From contig JAFZIP010000021.1 of the NCBI GenBank assembly GCA_017554325.1, positions 1-64,000 on the forward strand: a stretch of DNA of 64,000 bases. Reading direction: 5' to 3'. Within the stretch, counting starts at the first letter, position 1, and each line of letters begins with the position of its first letter. The notes below the pieces were generated by a model. That model was given only the letters and a program-made list of their open reading frames with translations. It made no database searches and was not told where the DNA came from. The stretch is from Bacteroidales bacterium. GTDB taxonomy: Bacteria > Bacteroidota > Bacteroidia > Bacteroidales > WCHB1-69. Below, piece after piece: positions 47,360 through 55,781 of the stretch. Position numbers and translations under genes: made by a program.

Positions 47360-47450
47360 GGCCTCCGGCCACCCGTTGCAGGCAAGCCTGCTTTTCCTCT
47401 TCGCTCGGCATAGCAAAAGCAAGCTTTTCCTCTGCCCTCGCTCATTCGTC
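47360..47450. repeat. Dispersed intergenic element with CTCGGCATAGC motif
   Basis: Contains GGCC-TCC-GGCC, GCAGGC-AA-GCCTGC (47378-47391), AAAAGC-AA-GCTTTT (47415-47428) and twice GCTTTTCCTCT. The CTCGGCATAGC...CTGCCCTCGCTCATTCGTC frame resembles a palindromic element I recall between genes of many Prevotella/Bacteroides genomes. Confidence 0.5.
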
Positions 47451-47477
47451 AAATCTAAAATAGAAGGGGATTTTTTA

Positions 47478-47511
47478 TCTCTAAACTCTAAACTCTAAAC
47501 TCTAAACTCTA
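47478..47511. repeat. Tandem ctctaaa spacer
   Basis: Four to five near-perfect copies of the heptamer ctctaaa reaching the stop of the ABC permease gene. Confidence 0.7.
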
Positions 47512-48720
47512 CTTGCTCGCCTCCCTATAACTCACCACCGCTCCTGTGTTGATAATCACCGCCATGACGGACAAGACGATAGTCTCGGTCATGACACTCT
47601 CAAACGCACTTCCCTTCAATATGATTTTCTTGATGACTTCTATGTAGAATGACATGGGATTCAGATAGTTGATCTTGTGCGCCCATCCCGGCATGCCTTC
47701 CGTGGGCGTGAACACGCCGCTCAACAGCACGAATACGATGAACAGAAACAACACGATGAACATGGACTGCAACTGGTTCTCAGAAACACTGGAGATGAAG
47801 AAACCCAATCCCAACATCACGAACAGATAAATGGCGGTAATGCCCAACAGCAACGGGAGACTGCCCTGTACGGAGATGCCGAAGATGAACTTCATGATGA
47901 TGAGACCTGCGCCGAACTCGGCCATGCCTAATAGCCAGAAAGGAATCATCTTGCCTAGCAGGAATTGCCACTTCCGGATAGGCGTGACGTTCACCTGCTC
48001 GATGGTGCCGATTTCTTTCTCGCGCACAAGGTTCAGGGCTGTGACGTAACAGCCGATGAGGGTTACCAGGATGACGAGGATGCCCGGCACGATGAGGTTC
48101 TTGTAGTTCATCTGCTCGTTGTACCAGTAGATGTTGGAGATGTTGACCTTGGCTGCGTTGGTAGTGCGGATGGGAGCTGATGGAACGGCTGCCGCCTGAC
48201 GTTGGCCTTGCTTCTGCTGCGCTGCCGTCTCGTTGGCGGAAGAGATGGCAGCCTGCATATTGGCAGGCGTGTGCATGGCGGCGAAATCCTGCATGTAGCC
48301 GCCGATAATCTCCTGAACGTACCCCGTGCCTATGCCCGCCTTCACGCTGTTGATGGCGTTGGCGGTGACCGCTATCTGGGTGTTCTCGTTGTTGTATAGA
48401 TTGTTTTCGAAATTGATAGGAATCTCGATCAGCAAGTCTATTTGGTCATGTTTCATCATCTCATCAGCCTCCTCTTTATTGTCTAACAAGCCCTTGGATA
48501 CGAATATCTCGGATGAATTGAAACTGTGGATGATGTCTTTGGATATCTGCGAACGGTCATTGTCGATGAAAGCGATGTTCAGCACCTTGATTTCATAGTC
48601 GGCGCAGAAGGGGAAAATCATGAATTCCACCAACGGGGCCACCACAAGGATGCTCAATAGCAGGGGATTCCGGAATACCTGCAGAAATTCTTTCTTTATC
48701 AATATCAATATCGTCCGCAT
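47509..48720 (-). CDS. ABC-2 type permease (YbhR-like), last gene of the exporter operon
   Basis: 403 residues. One membrane segment near the N-terminus (LLLSILVVAPLVEFMIFPF), a long periplasmic loop with a Gln/Ala-rich insert (residues ~160-185), then five C-terminal segments (IVPGILVILVTLIGCYVTALNLVREKEIGTIEQVNVTPIRKWQFLLGKMIPF near 215). REKEIGTIEQ is the conserved ABC-2/YhgE-YbhR coupling motif. It forms the transmembrane exporter with the neighbouring permease. It starts 2 bp after the stop of that gene. Substrate unknown; E. coli YbhFSR handles cephalosporins and Na+/Li+, but extrapolation is uncertain. Confidence 0.88.
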   Translation of the reverse strand: MRTILILIKKEFLQVFRNPLLLSILVVAPLVEFMIFPFCADYEIKVLNIAFIDNDRSQISKDIIHSFNSSEIFVSKGLLDNKEEADEMMKHDQIDLLIEIPINFENNLYNNENTQIAVTANAINSVKAGIGTGYVQEIIGGYMQDFAAMHTPANMQAAISSANETAAQQKQGQRQAAAVPSAPIRTTNAAKVNISNIYWYNEQMNYKNLIVPGILVILVTLIGCYVTALNLVREKEIGTIEQVNVTPIRKWQFLLGKMIPFWLLGMAEFGAGLIIMKFIFGISVQGSLPLLLGITAIYLFVMLGLGFFISSVSENQLQSMFIVLFLFIVFVLLSGVFTPTEGMPGWAHKINYLNPMSFYIEVIKKIILKGSAFESVMTETIVLSVMAVIINTGAVVSYREASK

Positions 48721-48722
48721 GG

Positions 48723-49826
48723 CTAATTCCTTTTATCTAAACGTGAAAGACTGAAAATGATGAAAACCACGGCCATCACAAAGAGGATGAGCAGGTACAA
48801 CCAGATGTCGAAGAATCCGGAACCTTTGATCATCACGTCTTTGATAGCCAGGATGAACCATTTGGCCGGGAATATGTTGGCCAGCACTTGGAATACCATC
48901 GGCATGCTGTTCAGCGGGAACAGGAATCCCGACAGCAGCACGGTGGGCAGGAACAAGCCCATCATCGTGATCATCATGGCATCCACCTGCGTGCGGCTGA
49001 TAGAGGAGATGAGCATACCGAAGGAGGCTGCCGTGAGCATGAAGATGATGCACAGGAACAGCAACATCAACAGACTGCCGTTGATGGGCATCTTGAACAC
49101 GGTGACGCTGATGACCAGAATGGCGATGGTGCTAATGAAGGAGATAATCATGTAGGGGATAACCTTCCCGACGATGATGTAGATCTTCTTCACCGGCGTG
49201 ATAAGCAGCATACGCATGGTGCCCGTCTCTTTCTCGCGCGCCAGCGTGATGGAACTCAACAGGGCGGTTACCAGCACCATGATCAAGGTGATGATGCCTG
49301 GCACGAACATATAGACACTGTTGGACTCGGGGTTGTAGAGCATCTTGACGGTGATGTCAAACGCGCTGCCCCGAGAACTGTTGTCGTTGTAGTCGGCGGT
49401 GTATCTTTGCACCACGGCCCGCACGTAGTTGTTCAGGATGGAGGCTACATTCAGGTCGGAGACATCATTGATGACCTGCAGCGTGGCATTCCCTTCCTTG
49501 GAAAGGTTTTCCTCGAAGTTGGGCGGAATGATAATCGCCAGTTTGATACCCTTGTTCTTGAAGTCGTCGTCAATCTCCAATTCGTTGTGAGGGTAGGAGA
49601 CCACCTGGAAATAGCCGGAAGCCGACAACTGGTTGACCAGAGTCTTGGATTGCGTGTCTTTCGACTGATCCAGAACGGAGATCTTTGCGTTGCGGATGTC
49701 GGTGCTGATGGTGAAGCCGAAGAGGAGCACTAAGGCAATGGGCATGGCGAGCACCAGGGCCAGGGTGATGGTGTCCCGGAAGATGTGGATGAACTCCTTT
49801 TTCAATATCATTCTCAGCTCTTTCAT
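48723..49826 (-). CDS. ABC-2 type permease (YbhS-like)
   Basis: 367 residues with the same architecture: first membrane segment at ~20-38 (TLALVLAMPIALVLLFGFT), an extracytoplasmic domain with FEENLSKEGNATLQVINDVSDLN, and five C-terminal helices beginning FVPGIITLIMVLVTALLSSITLAREKETGTMRMLLITPVKK. The AREKETGTMRMLLITP coupling motif parallels the partner's. The two permeases are likely to form a heterodimer served by the two ATPases upstream. 9 bp separates it from the ATPase gene at 49836. Confidence 0.9.
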   Translation of the reverse strand: MKELRMILKKEFIHIFRDTITLALVLAMPIALVLLFGFTISTDIRNAKISVLDQSKDTQSKTLVNQLSASGYFQVVSYPHNELEIDDDFKNKGIKLAIIIPPNFEENLSKEGNATLQVINDVSDLNVASILNNYVRAVVQRYTADYNDNSSRGSAFDITVKMLYNPESNSVYMFVPGIITLIMVLVTALLSSITLAREKETGTMRMLLITPVKKIYIIVGKVIPYMIISFISTIAILVISVTVFKMPINGSLLMLLFLCIIFMLTAASFGMLISSISRTQVDAMMITMMGLFLPTVLLSGFLFPLNSMPMVFQVLANIFPAKWFILAIKDVMIKGSGFFDIWLYLLILFVMAVVFIIFSLSRLDKRN

Positions 49827-49835
49827 CTCCGTCTT

Positions 49836-50555
49836 CTATCTTTTTACAAATTTGACAAATACATCGTTGATGGTGTTCACCTCCATCTTCTTTTTCAGTT
49901 CGTCGGGTGTGCCGATAAGCTTGATCTGTCCCTCGGACATGATGGAAATGCGGTTGCAATACTCCGCTTCGTCCATGTAGTGGGTGGTGACCAATATGGT
50001 GACGCCCTTGGAGGCAGCCAAGTAGATAAGCTTCCAGAACTCACGGCGCACGATGGGATCCACGCCGGAAGTTGGCTCGTCCAGGAACACGATCTTGGGC
50101 CGGTGCAGGATGGCCGTGGCAAATGCTAACTTCTGCTTCCATCCCAGCGGGATAGAGTCCACCAATGTGTCGGCCTGTTTCTCCATGTCCAACTCGCGCA
50201 AACTGTTCATGATCCTATCTTTCAGCTCTTTGCGCGGTATCTTGTAGATGGTGCCGAACAGTTGCATGTTCTCGAAGACGGTCAAGTCCCCATACAGCGA
50301 GAACTTCTGGCTCATGTAGCCGATGTTGCGCTTGATGAGCTTCGACTGTGTCCGTATATCAAACCCCGCAATCATGGCCGTGCCCGACGTGGGCAGCAGC
50401 AGGCCGCTCATCATCTTGATGGCAGTGGTCTTGCCCGCACCGTTGGCCCCTAAAAAACCGAAAATCTCCCCTTCGTTCACCTGGAAACTGATGTGATCCA
50501 CTGCGGTGAACGTGCCGAATTGCTTGGTCAGTTGGTTGGCTTCGATGCTGAACAT
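49836..50555 (-). CDS. ABC transporter ATP-binding protein (second half of a YbhF-like pair)
   Basis: 239 residues. Walker A GANGAGKTT (~38-46), Q-loop region YMSQKFSLYGDLTV, Walker B IVFLDEPTSGVDP (~158), H-loop VTTHYMDEA. The signature motif is degenerate: PLGWKQKLA replaces LSGGQ, as known for the C-terminal nucleotide-binding domain of YbhF. In E. coli both domains are fused in one protein; here they are separate genes with a 97-bp low-complexity spacer (50556-50652) between them. It energises the permease pair encoded directly downstream. Confidence 0.92.
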   Translation of the reverse strand: MFSIEANQLTKQFGTFTAVDHISFQVNEGEIFGFLGANGAGKTTAIKMMSGLLLPTSGTAMIAGFDIRTQSKLIKRNIGYMSQKFSLYGDLTVFENMQLFGTIYKIPRKELKDRIMNSLRELDMEKQADTLVDSIPLGWKQKLAFATAILHRPKIVFLDEPTSGVDPIVRREFWKLIYLAASKGVTILVTTHYMDEAEYCNRISIMSEGQIKLIGTPDELKKKMEVNTINDVFVKFVKR

Positions 50556-50640
50556 GGGGTAAAAGGGGTGAAAGGGGTTAAAAGGGTGAATGAGGTTAAT
50601 GAGGTGAATGGGGAATAGGGGTGTTAGGAGTTAGGAGTGA
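50556..50640. repeat. G-rich pseudo-tandem spacer between the two ATPase genes
   Basis: Units such as ggggtaaaa, ggggtgaaa, ggggttaaaa and tgaggttaatgaggtgaa. It is the same sort of sequence, on the other strand, as the spacer upstream of yebC. Confidence 0.6.
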
Positions 50641-50652
50641 GATTATCAATTC

Positions 50653-51579
50653 TTAATTAGAATGCGTGACGATTTCAATGAAGCAGTCCTCCACCGACGG
50701 GTCAATGGGGGTGATAGTTTCGTATGTTTGATGATGTTCTTGGAGGAAAGCCTCGAATTTGGGCAAGGCTTCCTGCATGTCTTCGTAAAAGGCCACGTGG
50801 CAGTGTTCCCCGTAGGGATAGTAGTTGCAGTTGAGCGGACATTGCTCCATGACTTTCAGCAGGGAGAAGATGTTTTCGCTCTTGAAGGTATATAGTTTCC
50901 CTTTGAAGTTGTTGATGAAAGTTTGCGGCGGGTTTATGCCGATGATTCGTCCGTCCTGAATCAGAGCGATGCGGTCGCAGCGCGTGGCTTCGTCCATATA
51001 TGGCGTTGACACGACCACGGTGATGTTTTGCTGGCGGATGGACTTTAGGATGTCCCAGAACTCTTTTCTGGATACCGGATCAACGCCCGTGGTGGGCTCG
51101 TCCAGGAAGAGAATGCTCGGACGATGAATGAGGGCACAGCACAAGGCCAGTTTCTGTTTCATGCCGCCCGAGAGTTTGCCTGCCTTTCGGTCCTTGAACG
51201 GGGAAATCTGTTTCCAGATGGGCTCGATCAGACTCATGTTCTCCTCAATGTCGCTCTTGTACATCACCGCGAAGAAGTCCAGGTTCTCCTGCACACTCAG
51301 GTCAGGGTAGAGCGAGAAAGTGCCCGGCAGGTAGCCGATAATCTGGCGAATCGACTTGTAGTCGCGCACTGCATCCATCAGGAACACTTTGATCTGTCCG
51401 GAGTCAGGCAGCAGCAGGGTGGTGAGAATGTTGAATAGGGTGGACTTGCCCGCACCGTCAGGACCCACCAAACCGAAAACCTCGCCCTCTTCCACATCCA
51501 GGTTGATGTCTTTCAGGGCTTCGATTTTACCTTCGTAGGTTTTGTTGACTCCTTTTATGCTGATGGCGCTCACGGACAA
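50653..51579 (-). CDS. ABC transporter ATP-binding protein (first half of a YbhF-like pair)
   Basis: 308 residues. Walker A GPDGAGKSTLF (~39-49), canonical signature LSGGMKQKLAL (~135), Walker B ILFLDEPTTGVDP (~158) and H-loop STPYMDEATRC, where the usual His is a Pro/Tyr segment. An extra ~70-residue C-terminal region (LYTFKSENIFSLLKVMEQCPLNCNYYPYGEHCHVAFYED) follows the ATPase domain, as in the N-terminal half of YbhF. It pairs with the 239-residue ATPase. The start is 9 bp after the HlyD-like gene stop. Confidence 0.92.
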   Translation of the reverse strand: MSVSAISIKGVNKTYEGKIEALKDINLDVEEGEVFGLVGPDGAGKSTLFNILTTLLLPDSGQIKVFLMDAVRDYKSIRQIIGYLPGTFSLYPDLSVQENLDFFAVMYKSDIEENMSLIEPIWKQISPFKDRKAGKLSGGMKQKLALCCALIHRPSILFLDEPTTGVDPVSRKEFWDILKSIRQQNITVVVSTPYMDEATRCDRIALIQDGRIIGINPPQTFINNFKGKLYTFKSENIFSLLKVMEQCPLNCNYYPYGEHCHVAFYEDMQEALPKFEAFLQEHHQTYETITPIDPSVEDCFIEIVTHSN

Positions 51580-51588
51580 ACAGAATTA

Positions 51589-52518
51589 TTATTTGAATAG
51601 TACCTCTCCCGGCATGCCAATCTTGGCAGAACCGTCGTTCTTGAAGCTGACTTTCACGGCATAGACGAGGTTGGCGCGTTCGTTCTTGGTTTGGATCATC
51701 TTGGGCGTGAACTCGGCCTTAGGCGAAATCCAACTCACCGTGCCGTCTAACTTGATGGGTTTGCCGTCCTTGTTGTCCAAACGCACGATGGCTTTCTGAC
51801 CCAACTTGATAGACGAGAGTGCATCTTCCGTGATGTAAACCTTGATGAACATGTTGGTGAGGTCGGCCATCTTGAACAGCGGCTTGCCCTGGTAGGCCAG
51901 CTCGTTTTCTTCGATATATTTGTTGATAATCGTGCCGGTGATGGGAGCCTTGATGTGGCAGCTCTCCAGCGCGTGTTGCAGTTGCTGCATCTGGAAACGC
52001 ATGGCTTCCACCTCCTCTAACAGCGACTGGTCTTGTGTGGACAGCGTGGATTTTGTGGCAGCCAGCTGGCTCTTGGTGATGTTGATCTCGGCTTGGATAT
52101 CGTCCATCTGCTTGGTGGAGGCGGCGTTGGCCTCAATCAGGTTGTGTACGCGCTTTTTCTCCTTCTCTAAAGTGGCCAGCTTGTCTTCCAATACCCGAAT
52201 CTGGGAACCGGTGTTCGGACGGCGGGCCAGCACAGCGTTGATGGATGATTCCAATTGCTTGATTTGAAGGTAGGTGTGGAAAGTGTCAATACAGCCAAGA
52301 TCGTCACCTTTCTGATAGGACTCGCCTTCCTGAATGTCAAAGGATAGCATTTTACCATTGCTTTCCGAGGATACGATGATTTCAGTGGCCTCGCACACAC
52401 CATACGCATCCGCGTCACCTTTGTTCTTTCGGCAGCTTACCGAGAATATCATGCAGGTTGACAAGAGAAGACAGATACCCAATTTGGTCATGTTCATGCC
52501 GGAGTGGATTTTTTTCAT
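51589..52518 (-). CDS. HlyD/YbhG-type membrane fusion lipoprotein
   Basis: 309 residues. The lipoprotein signal MKKIHSGMNMTKLGICLLLSTCMIFSVSC gives a likely lipidated Cys29; an inner start at MNMTK is possible. A biotinyl-lipoyl-like domain (EIIVSSESNGKMLSFDIQEGESYQKGDDLGCID) flanks a long coiled-coil hairpin (residues ~85-190). Then comes the second half-lipoyl (CHIKAPITGTIINKYIEENELAYQGKPLFKMADL) and a beta-barrel domain ending GMPGEVLFK. It links the inner-membrane ABC exporter to an outer-membrane channel. No TolC gene adjoins, so an external TolC is assumed. First gene of the operon; promoter at 52605-52612. Confidence 0.9.
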   Translation of the reverse strand: MKKIHSGMNMTKLGICLLLSTCMIFSVSCRKNKGDADAYGVCEATEIIVSSESNGKMLSFDIQEGESYQKGDDLGCIDTFHTYLQIKQLESSINAVLARRPNTGSQIRVLEDKLATLEKEKKRVHNLIEANAASTKQMDDIQAEINITKSQLAATKSTLSTQDQSLLEEVEAMRFQMQQLQHALESCHIKAPITGTIINKYIEENELAYQGKPLFKMADLTNMFIKVYITEDALSSIKLGQKAIVRLDNKDGKPIKLDGTVSWISPKAEFTPKMIQTKNERANLVYAVKVSFKNDGSAKIGMPGEVLFK

Positions 52519-52604
52519 ATTAGATTTTTTAGATAAAATACTATTTATCTTATTGATTAGCCGTGTTTTAAATCACATGTGCGCGGCCTTTCCCAATAAG
52601 GCTG

Positions 52605-52612
52605 CAAATATA
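52605..52612 (-). promoter_or_regulatory. -7 promoter box of the exporter operon
   Basis: TATATTTG on the minus strand followed by GCAGCC, 86 bases before the HlyD-like start. The leader begins with a small GCCT/AGGC hairpin. The usual TetR-type regulator gene is not adjacent. Confidence 0.6.
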
Positions 52613-52711
52613 GTCTTTTTTTGATTAGTAAACAACCGATTGTTAAAAACGCGGATGGCGCTTCCCTGCATGAAAAATTTTCCGTTTCTTTGCAACCAAA
52701 TTGAGATCAAG

Positions 52712-54403
52712 ATGAAAAAATACACCATCCTTCTGCTTTTTACCCTGTTGCTATCCTGCTCGTATGCGCAGGAATATGCCAAATACTGGGTGCAGTTTTC
52801 CGACAAGAACAACACTCCGTTTTCTGTCAACCGGCCAGAGGAATTTCTCTCACAGCGGGCTTTGCAACTCCGCCATAAACACCGGATACCCATTGATGAA
52901 ACGGACTTGCCTGTTAACGCTTCCTATGTTCAACAGGTGCTGGATATAGACAGCACTATGCGTCTGTGTACCAAATCGAAATGGCTGAATGGCATTACGG
53001 TCTATTGCGAACGGGAGGGCGTGTTGGATTCTATTCTGCAGTTGCCTTTTGTGCGCTTTGCCGAGCGCACCGTGACGATGTCCGAACCCGAAACCCGCCC
53101 GGACACACCGTATGTGTTTTCTCGCGACAGGCGTGAATTTGCGCGTACATATTATGCCCAAGATTGGGATTCGGGGGATTTTGACTATGGCCTGGCCGGA
53201 CAGCAAATCCGGATCAACAATGGTCACTGGTTGCACCGGTTGGGCTATTGCGGGGAGTCAATGCGCATGATGATCATGGATGGCGGATTCAAGAATGCGG
53301 ATACCTTGTCCGTGTTCCGGAACATGCAGCAAGACCAACGTCTGTTAGGTGCTTGTAACTTGGTTCAGCCGGAGGTGAGCCCGTTTGTCAAGCACACACA
53401 TGGCACTTCGGTGCTTTCCTGCATTGCGGCATACGTGCCGGGCAAGATGGTGGGCACTGCGCCAAAGGTTGAGGTGTATCTTTTCAAAACCGAGGACGCG
53501 CGCAGCGAGAACAAGGTGGAGGAGGACAACTGGGTGGCCGGCCTTGAGTTGGCCGACAGCCTCGGCTGTCAGGTGCTGAACTCTTCGCTGGGCTACACGA
53601 AGTTCGACGACTCCACGCAGGTGCGCACGTACGAGGACCTGAACGGGCACGTGAGCCGCGCCTCGCAAGCGGCCACCATGGCTGCCGCCAAGGGCATGAT
53701 CGTGTGCAATAGCGCCGGTAACGAAGGCTCACAGAAATGGCGCTATCTCGGAGCCCCCGCTGACGCTCGCGACATCCTCACGGTGGGCGCAGTGGACAGC
53801 AAGGGTAAAATTGCCTCTTTCAGCTCTCACGGTCCCGCCTCCGACGGGCGCGTGAAACCCGATGTGTGCGCCGTGGGCTCCGGCTGTTACGTCTCCTCAC
53901 CCAGTGGATTTATCCACATGTCATTCGGCACCTCCTTCTCCTCACCCATCATGAGCGGCATGGTGACTTGCCTCTGGCAGGCATTCCCAGAAAAATCCAA
54001 CTTTGAAATCATGGATGCTGTGCGCCGGAGCTGCGATCGCTATGAGACCCCGGACACTCTGTACGGCTATGGCCTGCCCGACATGCTCAAGGCATACAAC
54101 CTGCTGCTCCAACCCGACAGGGATGATTTGCAAGCCCATTTCGACAGTTTCGTGGCGGAAAACAATGTGCTGAATCTGAAATTGGGTTTACCTGCATTCA
54201 ATGGAACTCCCTGCCCGGTTGAAATCAGATTGGTCAGACGAGGTAAAAACAAGATTTGGTCTCAAAAAGTAGTGCTCCAGAGTGCACAACAATGGTGTAC
54301 AATAAAAATCCCGTCCATATCCAAAAAAGACAAGTACGGGATTTATGATTTGGAAATACGTGTCGAAGGGCACGAGACCATGCATTATGTAGTGGCCCAG
54401 TAA
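52712..54403 (+). CDS. Secreted S8 family subtilisin-like serine protease
   Basis: 563 residues from ATG 52712 (MKKYTILLLFTLLLSCSYAQ); the open frame from 52640 starts before a TTTCTTTG promoter-like box (52685-52692) and is rejected. A pro-region of ~130 residues (YWVQFSDKNNTPFSVNRPEEFLSQRAL) precedes the catalytic domain. Triad: Asp190 (MIMDGG), His230 (HTHGTSV) and Ser408 (FGTSFSSP). Oxyanion Asn337 is in NSAGNEG. The C-terminal ~90 residues form a beta domain that is not a recognisable T9SS sorting domain, so export is by Sec and the final location is uncertain. It runs convergent to the DUF819 gene, with 12 bp between stops. Confidence 0.93.
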   Translation: MKKYTILLLFTLLLSCSYAQEYAKYWVQFSDKNNTPFSVNRPEEFLSQRALQLRHKHRIPIDETDLPVNASYVQQVLDIDSTMRLCTKSKWLNGITVYCEREGVLDSILQLPFVRFAERTVTMSEPETRPDTPYVFSRDRREFARTYYAQDWDSGDFDYGLAGQQIRINNGHWLHRLGYCGESMRMMIMDGGFKNADTLSVFRNMQQDQRLLGACNLVQPEVSPFVKHTHGTSVLSCIAAYVPGKMVGTAPKVEVYLFKTEDARSENKVEEDNWVAGLELADSLGCQVLNSSLGYTKFDDSTQVRTYEDLNGHVSRASQAATMAAAKGMIVCNSAGNEGSQKWRYLGAPADARDILTVGAVDSKGKIASFSSHGPASDGRVKPDVCAVGSGCYVSSPSGFIHMSFGTSFSSPIMSGMVTCLWQAFPEKSNFEIMDAVRRSCDRYETPDTLYGYGLPDMLKAYNLLLQPDRDDLQAHFDSFVAENNVLNLKLGLPAFNGTPCPVEIRLVRRGKNKIWSQKVVLQSAQQWCTIKIPSISKKDKYGIYDLEIRVEGHETMHYVVAQ

Positions 54404-54415
54404 ATAAAGAGGCTG

Positions 54416-55624
54416 TTAGAACAGCGGCAGTCCTAAAATAGTGGCGAACAGCGATCCCAGGTAGGTGCCGATGGCATAGCCCACCAGGCCGATGGCGATA
54501 CCGCTGATGAGCACCTTGCGATTGCCCAATGCCTCCACGATAGGTGGCACGAACGGTGGTGAGCAGAGGAGGCTGATGTGGCCCACTGTGAAGAGGTCGC
54601 CGCTGACCTTGGCCATCCGGCAAAATAGCAGGTGCAGCACAATGGAGGTGACCATCACGAAGAGGATGAACCACATGATGTTCAGCGAGGAGCTGTCGAT
54701 CTTCGTCAGGTCGAACATGGAAGCCACGACCACACTGAATATGAGGATGAAGAACATGCCCAGTTCGAAAGTCTTGGGCAGCTCTCTGATTTTCTTGCTG
54801 AATGAAGCGATGATGGCCAGCGTGGTGATGGTGAGGATGACCACTAACTCGTTGATTTTTCCTACGATCAGGATGGATAATCCGACACCCACGCCCAGCA
54901 TGGCGATGGAGAGCAATAGTCCGAGCATCATCTTGCCAAAAGATTTCAATTTCAGCATCCCGCGATAGTTTTCGAAGGTGCTTTCCACTACAGCCGTTTG
55001 ATCGACATCTTCTTCCACGGAAGTTTCATCCTTGAAAGGCAGGAACTTGCGGAACAGCTTGTAGCCGCCGGCTAATATGAAGATGATGAATGGCAGGGTG
55101 ACGATTTCCTCAAATGCAAGCGTGATGCTGATGGTGTTTGGGTCGGCGTGCACCATCTCGCCCAAAGCGGCGAAATTGAGCGTGCCACCAGTATAAATAC
55201 CGGTCATCATCACCGCCACTTTCTTGAATTCCTCGGCGGTGCCGAAGTCCCTGCTGCGGAAAATGAAATAGCCTGCCACCAAGGCAATGGCAACAGACAG
55301 GACACCGCCCACCAGCACGGCCAGCGTCTTGGGCAGCGACTTGGTCCAGAGCTTGAAGTCGGAGTTGAACAGCATGAGCGGGATGGCCAGCGGCACGCAC
55401 ACGCTCATCAGGTTCCTCTGCACGGTGGTGAGCAGCTCCGCGCCAGCCTCGCCCTGCGCCGGCAGAAATCCGAACGCGGTGTTGAGCAACGCAACGATGA
55501 TACCAACTGCATACGCCAGAATCACGGTGCCGATTTTCTGCGCCCAACGGTATTGGTTGAACAATAAGATGATGAGGATGGGGAAAATGAAATATCCCGC
55601 AATGAGTAAATATGTACTGATCAT
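54416..55624 (-). CDS. DUF819 family membrane protein
   Basis: 402 residues from ATG 55624 (MISTYLLIAGYFIFPILIILLF). A longer frame to 55705 starts in a region without promoter support. About 10-11 membrane segments; the motif NTAFGFLPAQGEAG and the segment YTGGTLNFAALGEMVHADPNTISITLAFEEIVTLPFIIFIL fit DUF819 (YjcL-like putative permease). A charged cytoplasmic stretch (KDETSVEEDVDQTAVVESTFENYR) divides the protein near residue 215. Substrate unknown. It is divergent from the nucleoside kinase gene. Confidence 0.85.
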   Translation of the reverse strand: MISTYLLIAGYFIFPILIILLFNQYRWAQKIGTVILAYAVGIIVALLNTAFGFLPAQGEAGAELLTTVQRNLMSVCVPLAIPLMLFNSDFKLWTKSLPKTLAVLVGGVLSVAIALVAGYFIFRSRDFGTAEEFKKVAVMMTGIYTGGTLNFAALGEMVHADPNTISITLAFEEIVTLPFIIFILAGGYKLFRKFLPFKDETSVEEDVDQTAVVESTFENYRGMLKLKSFGKMMLGLLLSIAMLGVGVGLSILIVGKINELVVILTITTLAIIASFSKKIRELPKTFELGMFFILIFSVVVASMFDLTKIDSSSLNIMWFILFVMVTSIVLHLLFCRMAKVSGDLFTVGHISLLCSPPFVPPIVEALGNRKVLISGIAIGLVGYAIGTYLGSLFATILGLPLF

Positions 55625-55710
55625 AAGCGTAAATGCTAGTTGTCTCACTAAAAAGTGCGCAAAAATAATAAAAAATGCCGAGGATGTCCCCAAAAAAAAC
55701 TTCATTTTTT

Positions 55711-55742
55711 ATCTCTCATCTCTCATCTCTAATCTCTCAACT
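55711..55742. repeat. Tandem atctctc/atctctaa spacer before the nucleoside kinase
   Basis: Four octamer-like units followed by CAACTTTTTTTG and the TATCTTTG box. Confidence 0.6.
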
Positions 55743-55749
55743 TTTTTTG

Positions 55750-55757
55750 TATCTTTG
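55750..55757 (+). promoter_or_regulatory. -7 promoter box of the nucleoside kinase gene
   Basis: TATCTTTG, 24 bases before the ATG at 55782. Confidence 0.68.
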
Positions 55758-55781
55758 CCCCTCGTTATAAGAAACTGAAAC

